In this document: positions 27,685 to 36,944 of the stretch, piece by piece
Layout of the letters: the number at the start of each line of letters is the position of its first letter
How positions within the stretch are numbered: position 1 is the stretch's first letter
Assembly: GCA_016839555.1 (NCBI GenBank)
Contig: JAEOUA010000011.1
Span: 1 to 64,000 of the forward strand
Reading direction: 5' to 3'
Length of the DNA: 64,000 nucleotides
Origin: Promethearchaeota archaeon
GTDB taxonomy: Archaea; Asgardarchaeota; Lokiarchaeia; Sigyniarchaeales; SOKP01
Notes under the pieces: model-generated
What the model saw: only the letters and a program-made list of their open reading frames with translations
Database searches by the model: none
Told to the model about the DNA's origin: nothing
Translations under genes and position numbers: made by a program

Positions 27685-27806
27685 ATTTTATGAGAGATAC
27701 AGATTGTATAAAACTAAAAATAAAAAATATACTCAATTATTAATAATTATATAGAAGTTAAAATTAGTAAGATTTTTTATCTAAATTAAAATCGGAGGAA
27801 GAATTT

Positions 27807-28319
27807 ATGGTTAAGGATTTACCAAAAAAAATGGAAGATGCTGTGAGGCTACAAATGCTTTATAATATTTCTAATGGATGGTCTTGGTATGCATATAAAA
27901 AATTGGGACCAAAAGGTATTATTGAAATTGAGTTGAAAATGTGGGATGATTTAATGCCACCTGCAGTTGATTTATTATATCAATTGATAGAACCTGAGGG
28001 AAATCGTATTCAACAAGCAAAGCATGTTCTAACTCAAGTCAGTAAAATAAATGGGTATAAAATAAAGAATCTAGAAGAGACTCCTAAATCATTAAAATGG
28101 GAATATAAGACATGCCCAAATTGGAATTCTATGATTCAAATGGGTTTAGATGATTATATATGTAAAGAGGGAAAACCAGCTAAAGTTTCATGTATCCATG
28201 GTTGTACAAAAATTCATGAACATTATTTTAAAAAGATTGATCCTAATATACAAGTGCAATCCATAAAGAATAGACCCAATGCGGATGATACATGCATTTT
28301 TCGAATCTCATTTGAGTAA
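27807..28319 (+). CDS. Conserved hypothetical, possibly ATC-hydrolase/DUF6125-like (170 aa)
   Basis: A soluble helical protein with several tryptophans in the first third (GWSWYAYKKLG, KMWDDLMPPAV) and a cysteine-rich last third (CPNW, CKEGKPAKVSCIHGC, and a final DTCIFRISFE). The helical start and the DxCxFxxxF ending recall proteins related to L-2-amino-thiazoline-4-carboxylic acid hydrolase, but I would not assign an activity. A good ribosome-binding site, GGAGGAAG, lies just before the ATG. Confidence 0.65.
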   Translation: MVKDLPKKMEDAVRLQMLYNISNGWSWYAYKKLGPKGIIEIELKMWDDLMPPAVDLLYQLIEPEGNRIQQAKHVLTQVSKINGYKIKNLEETPKSLKWEYKTCPNWNSMIQMGLDDYICKEGKPAKVSCIHGCTKIHEHYFKKIDPNIQVQSIKNRPNADDTCIFRISFE

Positions 28320-28694
28320 TTCAATTATCATTAATATAGAAAAAAATAATAAATAAGATCAAGATATCACACAAAGATTAAATTAATAAAGAATTAGGCT
28401 TTTCAAGATGGAATATTCTCTCTCTTTTTTTTAGAAACTTAATAATTTCTAGATTGCGCCCTTTCATTTTAAAGGGATTTTTCCAAATAGAGAGCTCTTG
28501 CAATGAATCTAATGAAAGCAGAATCTCAAGAAGTTTTATAAAATTGGTATTATTAATATATAAACTTTATATTGAAAAATATATTTATGAGAATCAATTT
28601 TATCTCCCTAAACCAAGAAAAGAAATGATCCTTTAATTCGAATTAATCAAATAAAATAAATATAATACAATAAATTTCTATAAATAACATAAAA
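28320..28694. other. Intergenic, no gene seen
   Basis: AT-rich. A 60-codon frame at 28454-28636 has no recognisable protein character and no ribosome-binding site, and is not called. Confidence 0.5.
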
Positions 28695-29066
28695 ATGTCG
28701 GAACAAAATCGAGATCCTGTCCATCAAAATATTCTTTCTTTGCATGGTGATTTATTGAATGAATTACGGCTGATATTCACTTCTAAAGATAGAGAGTATC
28801 TTGATAAATATGAGAGTCTTACTGAAGAGAAAAGAAAGGAATGTGATGAATTTGTAGAATTCTTTTCTCATTGTCCGAGATGCAAAAAGCAGAATCCTAA
28901 ATACAATTTAATAGGTTTATTTTTGGATGAAACTCCCAAAAAACAAAAAATTAAGAAAAAATTAGTTAAATTAATGAAAGATCTAAAAAATAACAATATT
29001 TCCGTCTCAGTAGGAGTTCTTTGTTGTGAGTGTTATAAGGAAATATTCGAAAAAGATATTCCGTGA
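28695..29066 (+). CDS. Hypothetical cysteine-rich protein (123 aa)
   Basis: The product has a helical N-terminal half, CPRCKKQNP near residue 60, a lysine-rich linker (KKQKIKKKLVKLMKDLK), and LCCECYKE near residue 108. The two CxxC motifs could form one zinc site. A related pattern of spaced CxxC motifs followed by helices occurs in the zinc-ribbon LRR protein at 30105, which suggests an adaptor-type fold. No function can be assigned. Confidence 0.6.
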   Translation: MSEQNRDPVHQNILSLHGDLLNELRLIFTSKDREYLDKYESLTEEKRKECDEFVEFFSHCPRCKKQNPKYNLIGLFLDETPKKQKIKKKLVKLMKDLKNNNISVSVGVLCCECYKEIFEKDIP

Positions 29067-29374
29067 GTTTTAAAAAATTAAATAAACATTTTTAGCAATC
29101 TTAAAAAGGACTCTAATTATGAGAATAAATCTAAATATAGATTATATTAAAAAATTTGGCTTTATTCTTTAATTGTGAGGATTAATATGAATATAGAGAT
29201 TCCCTATTTTTCAATTTAAAATTTATTTAGAAAAAGGATGAATTTAAATATTTGTTGAGAGGAGAAGGAATTAGGAAATGAACACAGATGAATATAATAT
29301 TGACGTATGTTTTCTTTTTATAAAAAGATTCATTTAGAGAAAAAAATATATAACAATTTAATTTTTTATTAAAT
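29067..29374. other. Intergenic, only tiny frames
   Basis: AT-rich. Frames of 10 to 20 codons are present (for example the ATG at 29278 after a purine-rich GAGAGGAGAAGGA), but none has support beyond that. Confidence 0.45.
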
Positions 29375-29608
29375 ATGGAATTTAACTTTGATAAAGTTGC
29401 TAATGCTCTTTATTTTCGATTATCTCAATCTCAAAAAGAAGTTCATTCTTCAGAGGAGATCTCTGAAGATATAATTGTTGATTATGATAAAAAAGGAAAA
29501 ATTGTTGGGATTGAAATTTTAAATTTTACTAAGAAAGAACTTAATCTTAATAAACTGATTCTAATGAATGAAGATGAAATCGTATCTAATTTAGTAAAAT
29601 GTCAATAA
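29375..29608 (+). CDS. DUF2283 family protein, putative antitoxin
   Basis: The product begins EFNFDKVANALYFRLS and continues with DIIVDYDKKGKIVGIEIL, the hallmark strands of DUF2283. Members are small proteins of 60-80 residues often paired with a DUF4258 protein in a two-gene unit resembling toxin-antitoxin loci. Here the next gene overlaps by 10 bases and is a DUF4258 protein, supporting that reading. The partner carries an in-frame stop, so this gene may be the surviving half. Confidence 0.8.
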   Translation: MEFNFDKVANALYFRLSQSQKEVHSSEEISEDIIVDYDKKGKIVGIEILNFTKKELNLNKLILMNEDEIVSNLVKCQ

Positions 29609-29832
29609 AATTCACTAAACATGCTTTAGAAAGATTAAAAAATAGAAGTATTTCTAAAGATGAAATACTCGAAATTGTAAATGAATGTGAAGATTTACGA
29701 AAGGATAATTATGGAAATTTCATAGCATAGAAAAAAAAAGGAAAATTCCTATATCGTGTATTTTATTTTTTAAAAGGGAATGATAAAATTATAATTACTG
29801 CTTATAAAACCTCAAAAACAGATAAATATTAA
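29599..29832 (+). pseudogene. DUF4258 family protein interrupted by an in-frame TAG
   Basis: From the ATG at 29599 the frame reads SIKFTKHALERLKNRSISKD, typical of the DUF4258 (RelE-like fold) N-terminus. After 43 codons there is a TAG at 29728-29730. The same frame then continues with GKFLYRVFYFLKGNDKIIIT and ends AYKTSKTDKY at TAA 29830-29832. Both halves match the family, so one base change has truncated a probable toxin. A sequencing error or stop-codon readthrough are alternatives. Confidence 0.75.
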
Positions 29833-30104
29833 ATATTTTCATGGATCCCTATAAATTCAAGAAAAATTTTTTAGAGATCTTAAAAAAGTCTTATATTTTT
29901 AGATTAAATGCATGTAAAGAGAAAATTAGAAATTTGTTTTATTTTAGGCTTTAGGACTTTTTCTCTTAAAATTTATGACAAAGGCAAATTATTTAATCTA
30001 CGCTAGATCTATTAAATCACTAATAGTAAGATTTAATCAATTTAAAATATAGTTAAAATTATTGCAAATATGCCAGAAGATCATTGTAGAAGATTATAAG
30101 AATC

Positions 30105-31058
30105 ATGAAAGAAAGAGTTCGCAAGTGTCCAAGATGTAATCGCAGATTAGATTATGAAGAATTTATAGCAGCAAATCAAATAAATTATTCACTAGAAAAG
30201 ATAGAGTCTTTATGGAATTGTAAATATCTTAGATTTTATTGTTGTGATTGTTATGATATAATGCTCGAAAAGAAATTCCTCAGCACTATAAAAGAGAATT
30301 CTTATAAATTTTGTGCTAGTTGCGGTAAATATGTTCATTTTTCTCAATTTCGACAGACTTGCAGCAACTTACCATTTAAGACATTAATAAATATCTGGGA
30401 AAAAAAACCTTCTAATATATATTGTGAAAAATGCTATAACGAAATAATATGGGAAGAATATTTTAAAAGTAAAAAGGAAACGATTCAAAAATTAACTCAA
30501 CAATTAAATGAGGGAGAAAAAAAATTCATAATAGACTTAATCGAACAAAGATGCTTATTAATTCCTAGGTTAGAGAAATTCGAATTAAATAGATCTGGAT
30601 TTACGGTAAAAGATAACCATATTAGAACACTAATATTAAATTACTCAGATATAAAAATCATCCCGGAATCAATTGGTAATCTAAAATTTCTCAGGTTTTT
30701 AGATTTAAGTTCTAATCAATTAAAAACAATTCCAAAAACAATTGGGGATTTAGCTTCTTTAAAGGTGTTGAAATTAGGATATAATGAATTATCCAATTTA
30801 CCTCCCTCCATCAAAAATTTAAAAAACTTAACCCAACTTTTTTTGGAGGGAAATAATTTTAAAAAATTGCCCGAAATCATAAAATATTTAACCGAATTAA
30901 GATATCTGGATATAAATAGTAATCAGATCCAAGAAAATCCTCCCTTCTTAGATTCTCTTTCTAATTTGAAAATCCTCTATATGATAAATAGTGGAAGTAG
31001 AAATTTTATAGCTTTTATCAGGAAAACCATAAATGAAAAAGTTTTAATTGTGACTTAA
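30105..31058 (+). CDS. Zinc-ribbon plus leucine-rich-repeat protein
   Basis: The first 110 residues hold three CxxC-type pairs (KCPRCNRR, YCCDCYD, FCASCGKY) and a fourth CEKC, enough for two zinc sites. A helical linker follows. From about residue 160 there are five to six LRRs (for example LRFLDLSSNQLKTIPKTIG, LKVLKLGYNELSNLPPSI). No signal or membrane helix is visible. The fusion suggests an intracellular adaptor recognising a protein or nucleic acid through the zinc part. The partner is unknown. Confidence 0.8.
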   Translation: MKERVRKCPRCNRRLDYEEFIAANQINYSLEKIESLWNCKYLRFYCCDCYDIMLEKKFLSTIKENSYKFCASCGKYVHFSQFRQTCSNLPFKTLINIWEKKPSNIYCEKCYNEIIWEEYFKSKKETIQKLTQQLNEGEKKFIIDLIEQRCLLIPRLEKFELNRSGFTVKDNHIRTLILNYSDIKIIPESIGNLKFLRFLDLSSNQLKTIPKTIGDLASLKVLKLGYNELSNLPPSIKNLKNLTQLFLEGNNFKKLPEIIKYLTELRYLDINSNQIQENPPFLDSLSNLKILYMINSGSRNFIAFIRKTINEKVLIVT

Positions 31059-31186
31059 CGTTTAAAAAATGGAATATTAACTGTTTAATTTTTTAATCAT
31101 TTAAAATAGACTTAAAAAATCCAGATAATCATATTATTTAGCGATTATTACGAGATTTTTAAAATTTTAAAGGATTATTTGAAAGT

Positions 31187-32161
31187 ATGGTCCCAAAAAA
31201 TATTGACGATATTATTCGAAAGCAATTAAATAAAACTTTACAAGAAACTAATCTCTCTATAGGAAAATTATATAGAGGAAAAGTTAGGGATAATTATACT
31301 TTAGATGATAAAAGAATTATCATTGCGACTGACCGGTTATCTGCATTTGATAGAGTAATAACAACCATACCGTTTAAGGGAAGTATGCTAAACCAGGTCT
31401 CTTCTTTTTGGTTCGAAAAAACAAAGAATATTGTAAATAATCATCTAATTGAGGTACCTGATCCTAATATCTCAGTCGTTCATCAATGTGAAACAATTCC
31501 AGTGGAAATAATTATTCGCGCATATTTAACGGGTACGGCGTGGCGGAATTATAAAAATGGGAAGCCAACTTCTGGAATAATGCCACCTAAAGGAATGAAA
31601 AAGAATCAAAAACTCGATGAAGTTTTAGTCACTCCCTCCACTAAAGAAGAATCAGGGCATGATATTTATCTACCAAAGAAAAAAATTATAGAAGAAAATA
31701 TGGTTGAGAAAGAGATTTATGAGCAAATGGAAGAGGCAGCATTGAAATTATTTAAATTTGGTCAAGAATATTGTAAGAAAAATGGGCTTATTTTAGTCGA
31801 TACCAAATATGAATTTGGTTTAAAGGATGGGGAATTAATGGTTATAGATGAGATTCATACCCAAGATTCTTCGCGATTTTGGATAACAGATTCCTATGAA
31901 GAAAGATTTAATAAAGGACAGGAACCAGAGATTCTAGATAAAGAAATTTTTCGAGGATGGTTGATGGATACTTATCCAGAAATATTTCCAAATATCAAAA
32001 AGGATCAAGAAATTCCACCAATTGCGGATCATATAAAAATAGAATTAGCAAAGCGTTATATGAGGAGTTATGAAAGGATCACGGGATTAGAATTTAAAGC
32101 TGAAGTCTCTGATATTAATGAAAGAATAAGGAAGAATTTAAAAAAGGCGAATTATTTATAA
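31187..32161 (+). CDS. purC: SAICAR synthetase
   Basis: PurC joins aspartate to CAIR in purine synthesis. The signatures LYRGKVRDNYTLDD near residue 27, ATDRLSAFDRV, and RAYLTGTAWRNY are all present, as is LVDTKYEFGLKDG for the ATP site. The length of 324 is longer than the bacterial 240 form and matches the eukaryote-like/archaeal long form. It precedes purS-purQ-purL by about 0.5 kb with a small membrane-protein gene between. Confidence 0.95.
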   Translation: MVPKNIDDIIRKQLNKTLQETNLSIGKLYRGKVRDNYTLDDKRIIIATDRLSAFDRVITTIPFKGSMLNQVSSFWFEKTKNIVNNHLIEVPDPNISVVHQCETIPVEIIIRAYLTGTAWRNYKNGKPTSGIMPPKGMKKNQKLDEVLVTPSTKEESGHDIYLPKKKIIEENMVEKEIYEQMEEAALKLFKFGQEYCKKNGLILVDTKYEFGLKDGELMVIDEIHTQDSSRFWITDSYEERFNKGQEPEILDKEIFRGWLMDTYPEIFPNIKKDQEIPPIADHIKIELAKRYMRSYERITGLEFKAEVSDINERIRKNLKKANYL

Positions 32162-32187
32162 ACATCACTCACTTATCATAAGGAAAA

Positions 32188-32197
32188 CTATATAAAT
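32188..32197 (+). promoter_or_regulatory. TATA box for the 65-residue membrane protein
   Basis: CTATATAAAT lies 22 bases before the ATG at 32219, the spacing expected for leaderless or near-leaderless transcription. Confidence 0.5.
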
Positions 32198-32218
32198 CAG
32201 TTCAAAATAATTTTAATT

Positions 32219-32416
32219 ATGTTTGATTTTATTTTATTATCTATAATTGGAGTGCTATATCTTGTGGGATTTATCTTCCTTATAGTCGATGTAATGAACT
32301 TAAATAATAGAAAAAATAAAGCTAAAGATAAATCAGAGCTTCCAGTTTATATAAAACGTAGTTTTTCTTATATTTTGCTTGCATTCTTCTTAATGATCTT
32401 AGTGAATATATTTTAA
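32219..32416 (+). CDS. Small two-helix membrane protein (65 aa)
   Basis: Two hydrophobic helices (about residues 3-25 and 47-64) flank a lysine- and asparagine-rich loop (NNRKNKAKDKSE). No family is recognised. The well-placed TATA box upstream supports expression as a separate unit between purC and purS. A role in purine metabolism is not implied. Confidence 0.55.
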   Translation: MFDFILLSIIGVLYLVGFIFLIVDVMNLNNRKNKAKDKSELPVYIKRSFSYILLAFFLMILVNIF

Positions 32417-32679
32417 CTAATATTTAATAATCTAAAATAAAGGAGAACAATTTATCATCAATAATTTAGAAATTTTATAATAAGATATACCCTAAAATAG
32501 AAGCGCAAAACTTTAAATCCATCAAATAAATAATAATGAATTTAAATAAGGCATATATTAAAAGTTTCTCAAAAAACTTTTTTTTAATACATAAATCTAA
32601 TTTTTCAGTAAATATTTTTGATAGAAATTATTTTTAAGTTAATAAGAATTAATTTAAGTATAACACCCTTTTCTTAACA

Positions 32680-32952
32680 ATGGGATTAAGAGAATTTATA
32701 GTGGAAGTAGTCTTAACAAATAAAGCTAAAGCACGAGACCCAACGGGAGAGACAATTCAGAGAGATCTATTAGCAAAAAAAGGATATGATATAGTATCGA
32801 ACGTGAGATCAGGTCAATATTTAAAAATAACTTTAAAAGCTGATGAATCACAGAAAGCAAAAGATATTGTGGAGCGAATGTGCAATGAATTAAGAATATT
32901 TAATCCAGTTACACAAGATTTACATATTTTAAATGTTACTGAACAAAGTTAG
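32680..32952 (+). CDS. purS: FGAM synthase subunit PurS
   Basis: The 90-residue product has the PurS pattern: a first strand ending in VVLTNKAKARDPTGETIQR, a GYDIVSNVRSGQYLKI segment and the C-terminal strand. PurS bridges PurL and PurQ in the formylglycinamidine ribonucleotide synthase complex. It is followed 5 bases later by purQ and then purL, the expected order. Confidence 0.93.
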   Translation: MGLREFIVEVVLTNKAKARDPTGETIQRDLLAKKGYDIVSNVRSGQYLKITLKADESQKAKDIVERMCNELRIFNPVTQDLHILNVTEQS

Positions 32953-32957
32953 ATATT

Positions 32958-33668
32958 ATGACTATTAAAGTAGCAGTTATCCAATTTCCAGGTTCTAATT
33001 GTGATTTGGACACATTACATATACTAAATAATGTTATTGGAATAAAAGCAGAATTAATTTGGCATAATGAATTCAATGAGGGAGAGTTTGACAGTGCTGT
33101 TTTGCCCGGAGGATTTTCTTTTGGAGATTATCTAAGATCGGGTATCATAGCAGCTCACAGCCCTGCAATAGAGCATGCCAGAAAAATGCTTAAAGATGAT
33201 AAACCAATTATTGGTATCTGTAATGGATTTCAAATTTTAACCGAGGCTCAACTTCTTCCAGGAGCATTATTAAAAAATGATAGCTTAAAATTTATCTGTA
33301 AATGGGTCAATATAAGAGTTGAGAATAATCATACGGCTTTTACAAATAGGATGCAAAAAGGAGGGATTTTAGATATTCCCATAGCTCATGGTGAGGGAAG
33401 GTATTATACCGATAAGTTAAATGAACTCAAGGAAAACGATCAAATTGTATTTAGATATGTCGATAGAAATGGGAACGCTACTGAGGTTGCCAATCCAAAT
33501 GGTTCTCTTGAAAATATAGCAGGAGTCTGCAATATCGAACGAAATTGTTTGGGTTTAATGCCACATCCTGAAAGAGCATCAGAGGAAATTTTAAGTCCAT
33601 CGGGCACTACTCATGGAAAATTATTTTTTGAATCAATGATCAATTTTATAAAAAGAGGAGGGAATTAA
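32958..33668 (+). CDS. purQ: FGAM synthase glutaminase subunit PurQ
   Basis: A class I glutamine amidotransferase with the nucleophile elbow GICNGFQIL (cysteine near residue 87), the early [11 protein letters not shown] motif and the catalytic HPE in MPHPERA near the C-terminus. It releases ammonia for PurL. The length of 236 is standard. It lies between purS and purL, separated by 5 and 4 bases. Confidence 0.95.
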   Translation: MTIKVAVIQFPGSNCDLDTLHILNNVIGIKAELIWHNEFNEGEFDSAVLPGGFSFGDYLRSGIIAAHSPAIEHARKMLKDDKPIIGICNGFQILTEAQLLPGALLKNDSLKFICKWVNIRVENNHTAFTNRMQKGGILDIPIAHGEGRYYTDKLNELKENDQIVFRYVDRNGNATEVANPNGSLENIAGVCNIERNCLGLMPHPERASEEILSPSGTTHGKLFFESMINFIKRGGN

Positions 33669-33672
33669 CCGA

Positions 33673-35919
33673 ATGCCGAAAGTTAAGATTGGAGACGACG
33701 AGTTAGAAGTTAATTTAACGGAGAATGAAGTGACCTATATTGAAAAAAATTTAGAAAGAGTCCCTTCTCTCACGGAATTGGGAATGTTTGACGTTATGTG
33801 GTCAGAGCATTGCTCTTATAAATCATCTCGCCCGAGATTAAAGTTATTTGAAGATGCTGAAGCAAACTATGATTATGTATTAGCAGGACCAGGACAAGAT
33901 GCAGGTGCAATAGATATCGGAGATGGCTATTGTTTAGCATTTCGTATTGAATCTCATAATCACCCCAGTGCTATTGAGCCTTACCATGGAGCTGCAACAG
34001 GTATTGGAGGGATCATTCGAGATATCTTATGTATGGGAGTGAGACCCATTGCTCTTTTGGATCCTTTACGATTTGGCCCCCTTAAGGATGATCCTCATTC
34101 GCAATGGCTCTTTAAATACGTAGTAAAGGGAATCGCGGATTACGGTAATTGTACTGGGATTCCTACAATTGGAGGAGAAGTAGAATTTGATAAAAGCTTT
34201 AGAAATAATTGCTTAGTTAATGTTGCCTGTATTGGGTTGGGCACTATAGAAGACTTTGAACACGCTCCTAGCAGAGCATATTATCCAGGAGATTATGTAG
34301 TTCTTATGGGGGGATCTACTGGTAGAGATGGGATTCATGGAGTAACTTTCGCCTCAAGAACATTGACAGAAGAATCAGAGGAAGATCGTCCCGCAGTTCA
34401 AATTGGTGATCCTTTTACAAAAAAATTAATAATTGAAGCAACCGTTGAAGCGGTGAAAACCGGTTATGTAAGAGGATTGAAAGATTTGGGAGGTGGAGGC
34501 TTATCATGTGCTCTCAGTGAATTAACAGGGGATGGAGGTACGGGAGCTAAAATAGACTTAAATAAAATATATACTCGCGAGCCAGGAATGAATTCCTACG
34601 AAATTATGCTTTCTGAATCACAAGAACGAATGGCATTTATAGTCCATCCAGAGGGATTAGAAAGAGTTTTACAAGTTTTCCAAAAATATGAAATGTCTCA
34701 TAAAGTTATTGGACAAATTGATGATTCACAGGTATTAAAGGTATATGATAATGATAAATTAGTAGTAAGTTTGCCAGCAAAAGCTTTATCCGAATCTCCC
34801 GTGATTGAGAGGGAAGAGAAAAGACCTCAGTATCTTGATGACCTATTATCGCAGAATACACCTGAATCGCCTTATAATTTAGAAGAAATTATCTATAAGT
34901 TGATTAGCTCGGAAAATATCTGTAATAAAGAATGGATTTATAGACAATATGATCATGAGGTGGGTATCCGCTCCGTAGTCAAGTGTGGAGAGGGAGATTC
35001 CGGTGTCTTACGCATTATTGGAACTGATAAATTTATTGCGGCAAGTGTGGGATGCAACTCCAAGCAATGTTATCTTGATCCTTATAATGGAGCGAAAGCA
35101 AATTTAGTGGAAGTATGTGGAAATATTATCAGTAATGGGGCAAAACCTTTAGCTATGGTAAATTGTTGTAATTTTGGAAATCCTGAAAAACCAGAATCTT
35201 ATTGGTATTTTTCTGAAGCTGTAAAAGGAATGGCCGATTTTTGTACAAAAATGCGAATTCCAGTAGTTGGAGGGAATGTGAGTTTTTATAACGAAGATGA
35301 AGTGACTAATACGGCAATTAAGCCTACACCGACGATAATGATGGTGGGATTAATTAATGGAAAAGAAAATATCATCACATTACCTTTTAAAAAGGCAGGT
35401 GATAACATATTTTTAATTGGAAAGACAAAAGCAGAACTTGGAGGCTCTGAATATCATGCTGTTATTCATAACATCGAGGGAGGAAAGCCTCCTGAAGTAG
35501 GAGAGGAAACAATAAAGGCTACATGGAATTTCATTAAGTATCTTTACGGAGAAAAATTAATAAAAGCTAATCATGATGTTAATAAGGGAGGATTCTTAAT
35601 AACCGTCGTAGAGATGTGCTTTAAAAATGATTTAGGAGCAAAGTTAGATTTAAAAAATTATGCTAATGAATCTTTACGAGAAGATGAATTTCTTTTTAGT
35701 GAAAGTGTGGGTAGATTTATAATAGAAAGCGACCCAGAACATTATGACACGATAATGGAAAAAGCGACCTTCTATCAAGTTGAAGTAAAAAAGATTGGAG
35801 AAATAACTTCTGAACCGAAATTAAGAATAATCAACTTCAATGGAAAAGAAATAATAATCGATATTAGCAAAATTAAAGAAACTTATGATTCTACAATCCC
35901 AAACATGATGGAAATCTAA
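33673..35919 (+). CDS. purL: FGAM synthase large subunit PurL
   Basis: A small-type PurL (748 residues) that uses ATP and ammonia to convert FGAR to FGAM. Clear motifs are MWSEHCSYKSSRPRLK near residue 43, ESHNHPSAIEPYHGAATGIG near residue 93 and GGGGLSCALSELTG near residue 275. The two-fold internal repeat of AIRS-like halves is evident (second half near VVGGNVSFYNE). It ends the purS-Q-L operon. Confidence 0.96.
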   Translation: MPKVKIGDDELEVNLTENEVTYIEKNLERVPSLTELGMFDVMWSEHCSYKSSRPRLKLFEDAEANYDYVLAGPGQDAGAIDIGDGYCLAFRIESHNHPSAIEPYHGAATGIGGIIRDILCMGVRPIALLDPLRFGPLKDDPHSQWLFKYVVKGIADYGNCTGIPTIGGEVEFDKSFRNNCLVNVACIGLGTIEDFEHAPSRAYYPGDYVVLMGGSTGRDGIHGVTFASRTLTEESEEDRPAVQIGDPFTKKLIIEATVEAVKTGYVRGLKDLGGGGLSCALSELTGDGGTGAKIDLNKIYTREPGMNSYEIMLSESQERMAFIVHPEGLERVLQVFQKYEMSHKVIGQIDDSQVLKVYDNDKLVVSLPAKALSESPVIEREEKRPQYLDDLLSQNTPESPYNLEEIIYKLISSENICNKEWIYRQYDHEVGIRSVVKCGEGDSGVLRIIGTDKFIAASVGCNSKQCYLDPYNGAKANLVEVCGNIISNGAKPLAMVNCCNFGNPEKPESYWYFSEAVKGMADFCTKMRIPVVGGNVSFYNEDEVTNTAIKPTPTIMMVGLINGKENIITLPFKKAGDNIFLIGKTKAELGGSEYHAVIHNIEGGKPPEVGEETIKATWNFIKYLYGEKLIKANHDVNKGGFLITVVEMCFKNDLGAKLDLKNYANESLREDEFLFSESVGRFIIESDPEHYDTIMEKATFYQVEVKKIGEITSEPKLRIINFNGKEIIIDISKIKETYDSTIPNMMEI

Positions 35920-36035
35920 TTTTTGCTAAAAAATCTACAATTTTTTTACAAAATTTTTAGACAAATATAAAAAACTTTAAAGCTTATAGATTAATAATTA
36001 TTTAGTAAAGTTATAAATAATTAGGTGAAATGATA

Positions 36036-36212
36036 ATGGTACGAGCAAGGGCATGTACAGGTTGTCGAGAATACGTTATAATCAAAGCAGATGATCCAGA
36101 AAATATAAACCTCTTGAAAGAATTCGAAGCTGAACATAGAGGGCATATGCTTATTACTCTAAATTTTGACGAAATTAAAGGAGCATACAGAAAATATAAA
36201 GGATCAGAATAA
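36036..36212 (+). CDS. Small conserved hypothetical with CxxC and HRGH (58 aa)
   Basis: The product has CTGCREYVIIKADDPENI near its start and AEHRGHMLITLNFDEIKG after. CxxC plus two histidines could bind zinc. The AGGTGA ribosome-binding site at 36023-36028 favours the ATG at 36036 over one at 36030, which would leave only one base of spacing. The regular alternation of strand and helix suggests a real, stable mini-domain. Function is unknown. Confidence 0.65.
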   Translation: MVRARACTGCREYVIIKADDPENINLLKEFEAEHRGHMLITLNFDEIKGAYRKYKGSE

Positions 36213-36254
36213 GACTAATTTTCGCAACCAATTATATCCATAAATTATTAGTTG

Positions 36255-36266
36255 CTTATAAAAAGG
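36255..36266 (+). promoter_or_regulatory. TATA-like element
   Basis: CTTATAAAAAGG lies about 30 bases before the TTG at 36293 and could drive the small hydrophobic frame there. Confidence 0.35.
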
Positions 36267-36292
36267 TAAAAAAATTAAAAAACATTTAATTA

Positions 36293-36433
36293 TTGAATCC
36301 TTTCATCTTTATTTTTATTTTCATAATAATATTAATTATAATAGGGTTTGGAATTATTACTTATTCTAAGGGGAGATATCAGTTATTAACTCTTATTATA
36401 AATATAATCATCGTTAAATTACTCGTTTCATGA
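36293..36433 (+). CDS. Possible small membrane peptide (46 aa)
   Basis: A TTG-initiated frame encodes MNPFIFIFIFIIILIIIGFG, a short polar turn with lysine and arginine (SKGRYQ), then a second hydrophobic stretch. A TATA-like box stands at the right distance. AT-rich DNA readily produces isoleucine-rich frames by chance, so the call is weak. Confidence 0.25.
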   Translation: MNPFIFIFIFIIILIIIGFGIITYSKGRYQLLTLIINIIIVKLLVS

Positions 36434-36578
36434 AGATGCATCTATATGATCAGAATATATACATATTACCTATATTCATAATTAGAATTCTAAGGGAAAT
36501 ATAAATATCATTAAGAATGTAAAATAATGAGTAAAATAACAACTGAATTTAATAAACGAAAGCGTAAAAAAAGTATCT

Positions 36579-36785
36579 CTAAGAAAGGACTTCTAAAATT
36601 TTAGTCAATATACGAGCCTTTCCTCCCGTAGATTGTAAGAGTGTTTTTCCACAGACTAAGCATTCGACATCGTGAGCTGCGCAGCCAAAAATAATTTGAT
36701 TATTACCGCAGTTTAAACATTTTACTCTTAAAAATCTGCTATTTGGATGTGGGATTAGCTTCTTAATTTTCTTTTTTTCTATCAT
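36579..36785 (-). CDS. rps27e: Ribosomal protein S27e
   Basis: The 68-residue product has the S27e zinc-ribbon: [20 protein letters not shown] followed by CLVCGKTL, giving four cysteines, and ends with an LTKILEVL tail. It belongs to the small ribosomal subunit of archaea and eukaryotes. In many archaea S27e sits beside L44e. Here a methionine-synthase gene lies between them on the same strand. Confidence 0.93.
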   Translation of the reverse strand: MIEKKKIKKLIPHPNSRFLRVKCLNCGNNQIIFGCAAHDVECLVCGKTLLQSTGGKARILTKILEVLS

Positions 36786-36944
36786 ATCTGATAATAAATT
36801 GTTGATTGCTTATAACTTATTTCTTAAAAATATTGGTAAAATAATAATTTTTTCATTTGGAAAGTAAGTATTATGTATTAATACAATTAACGCTAATTTT
36901 AAATGAGACCCAATTATTTTTAATTTTAATCGTTAAAATTATAT

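Noticed and set aside
28454..28636. 60-codon frame
   Set aside because: No ribosome-binding site, random composition and no context.
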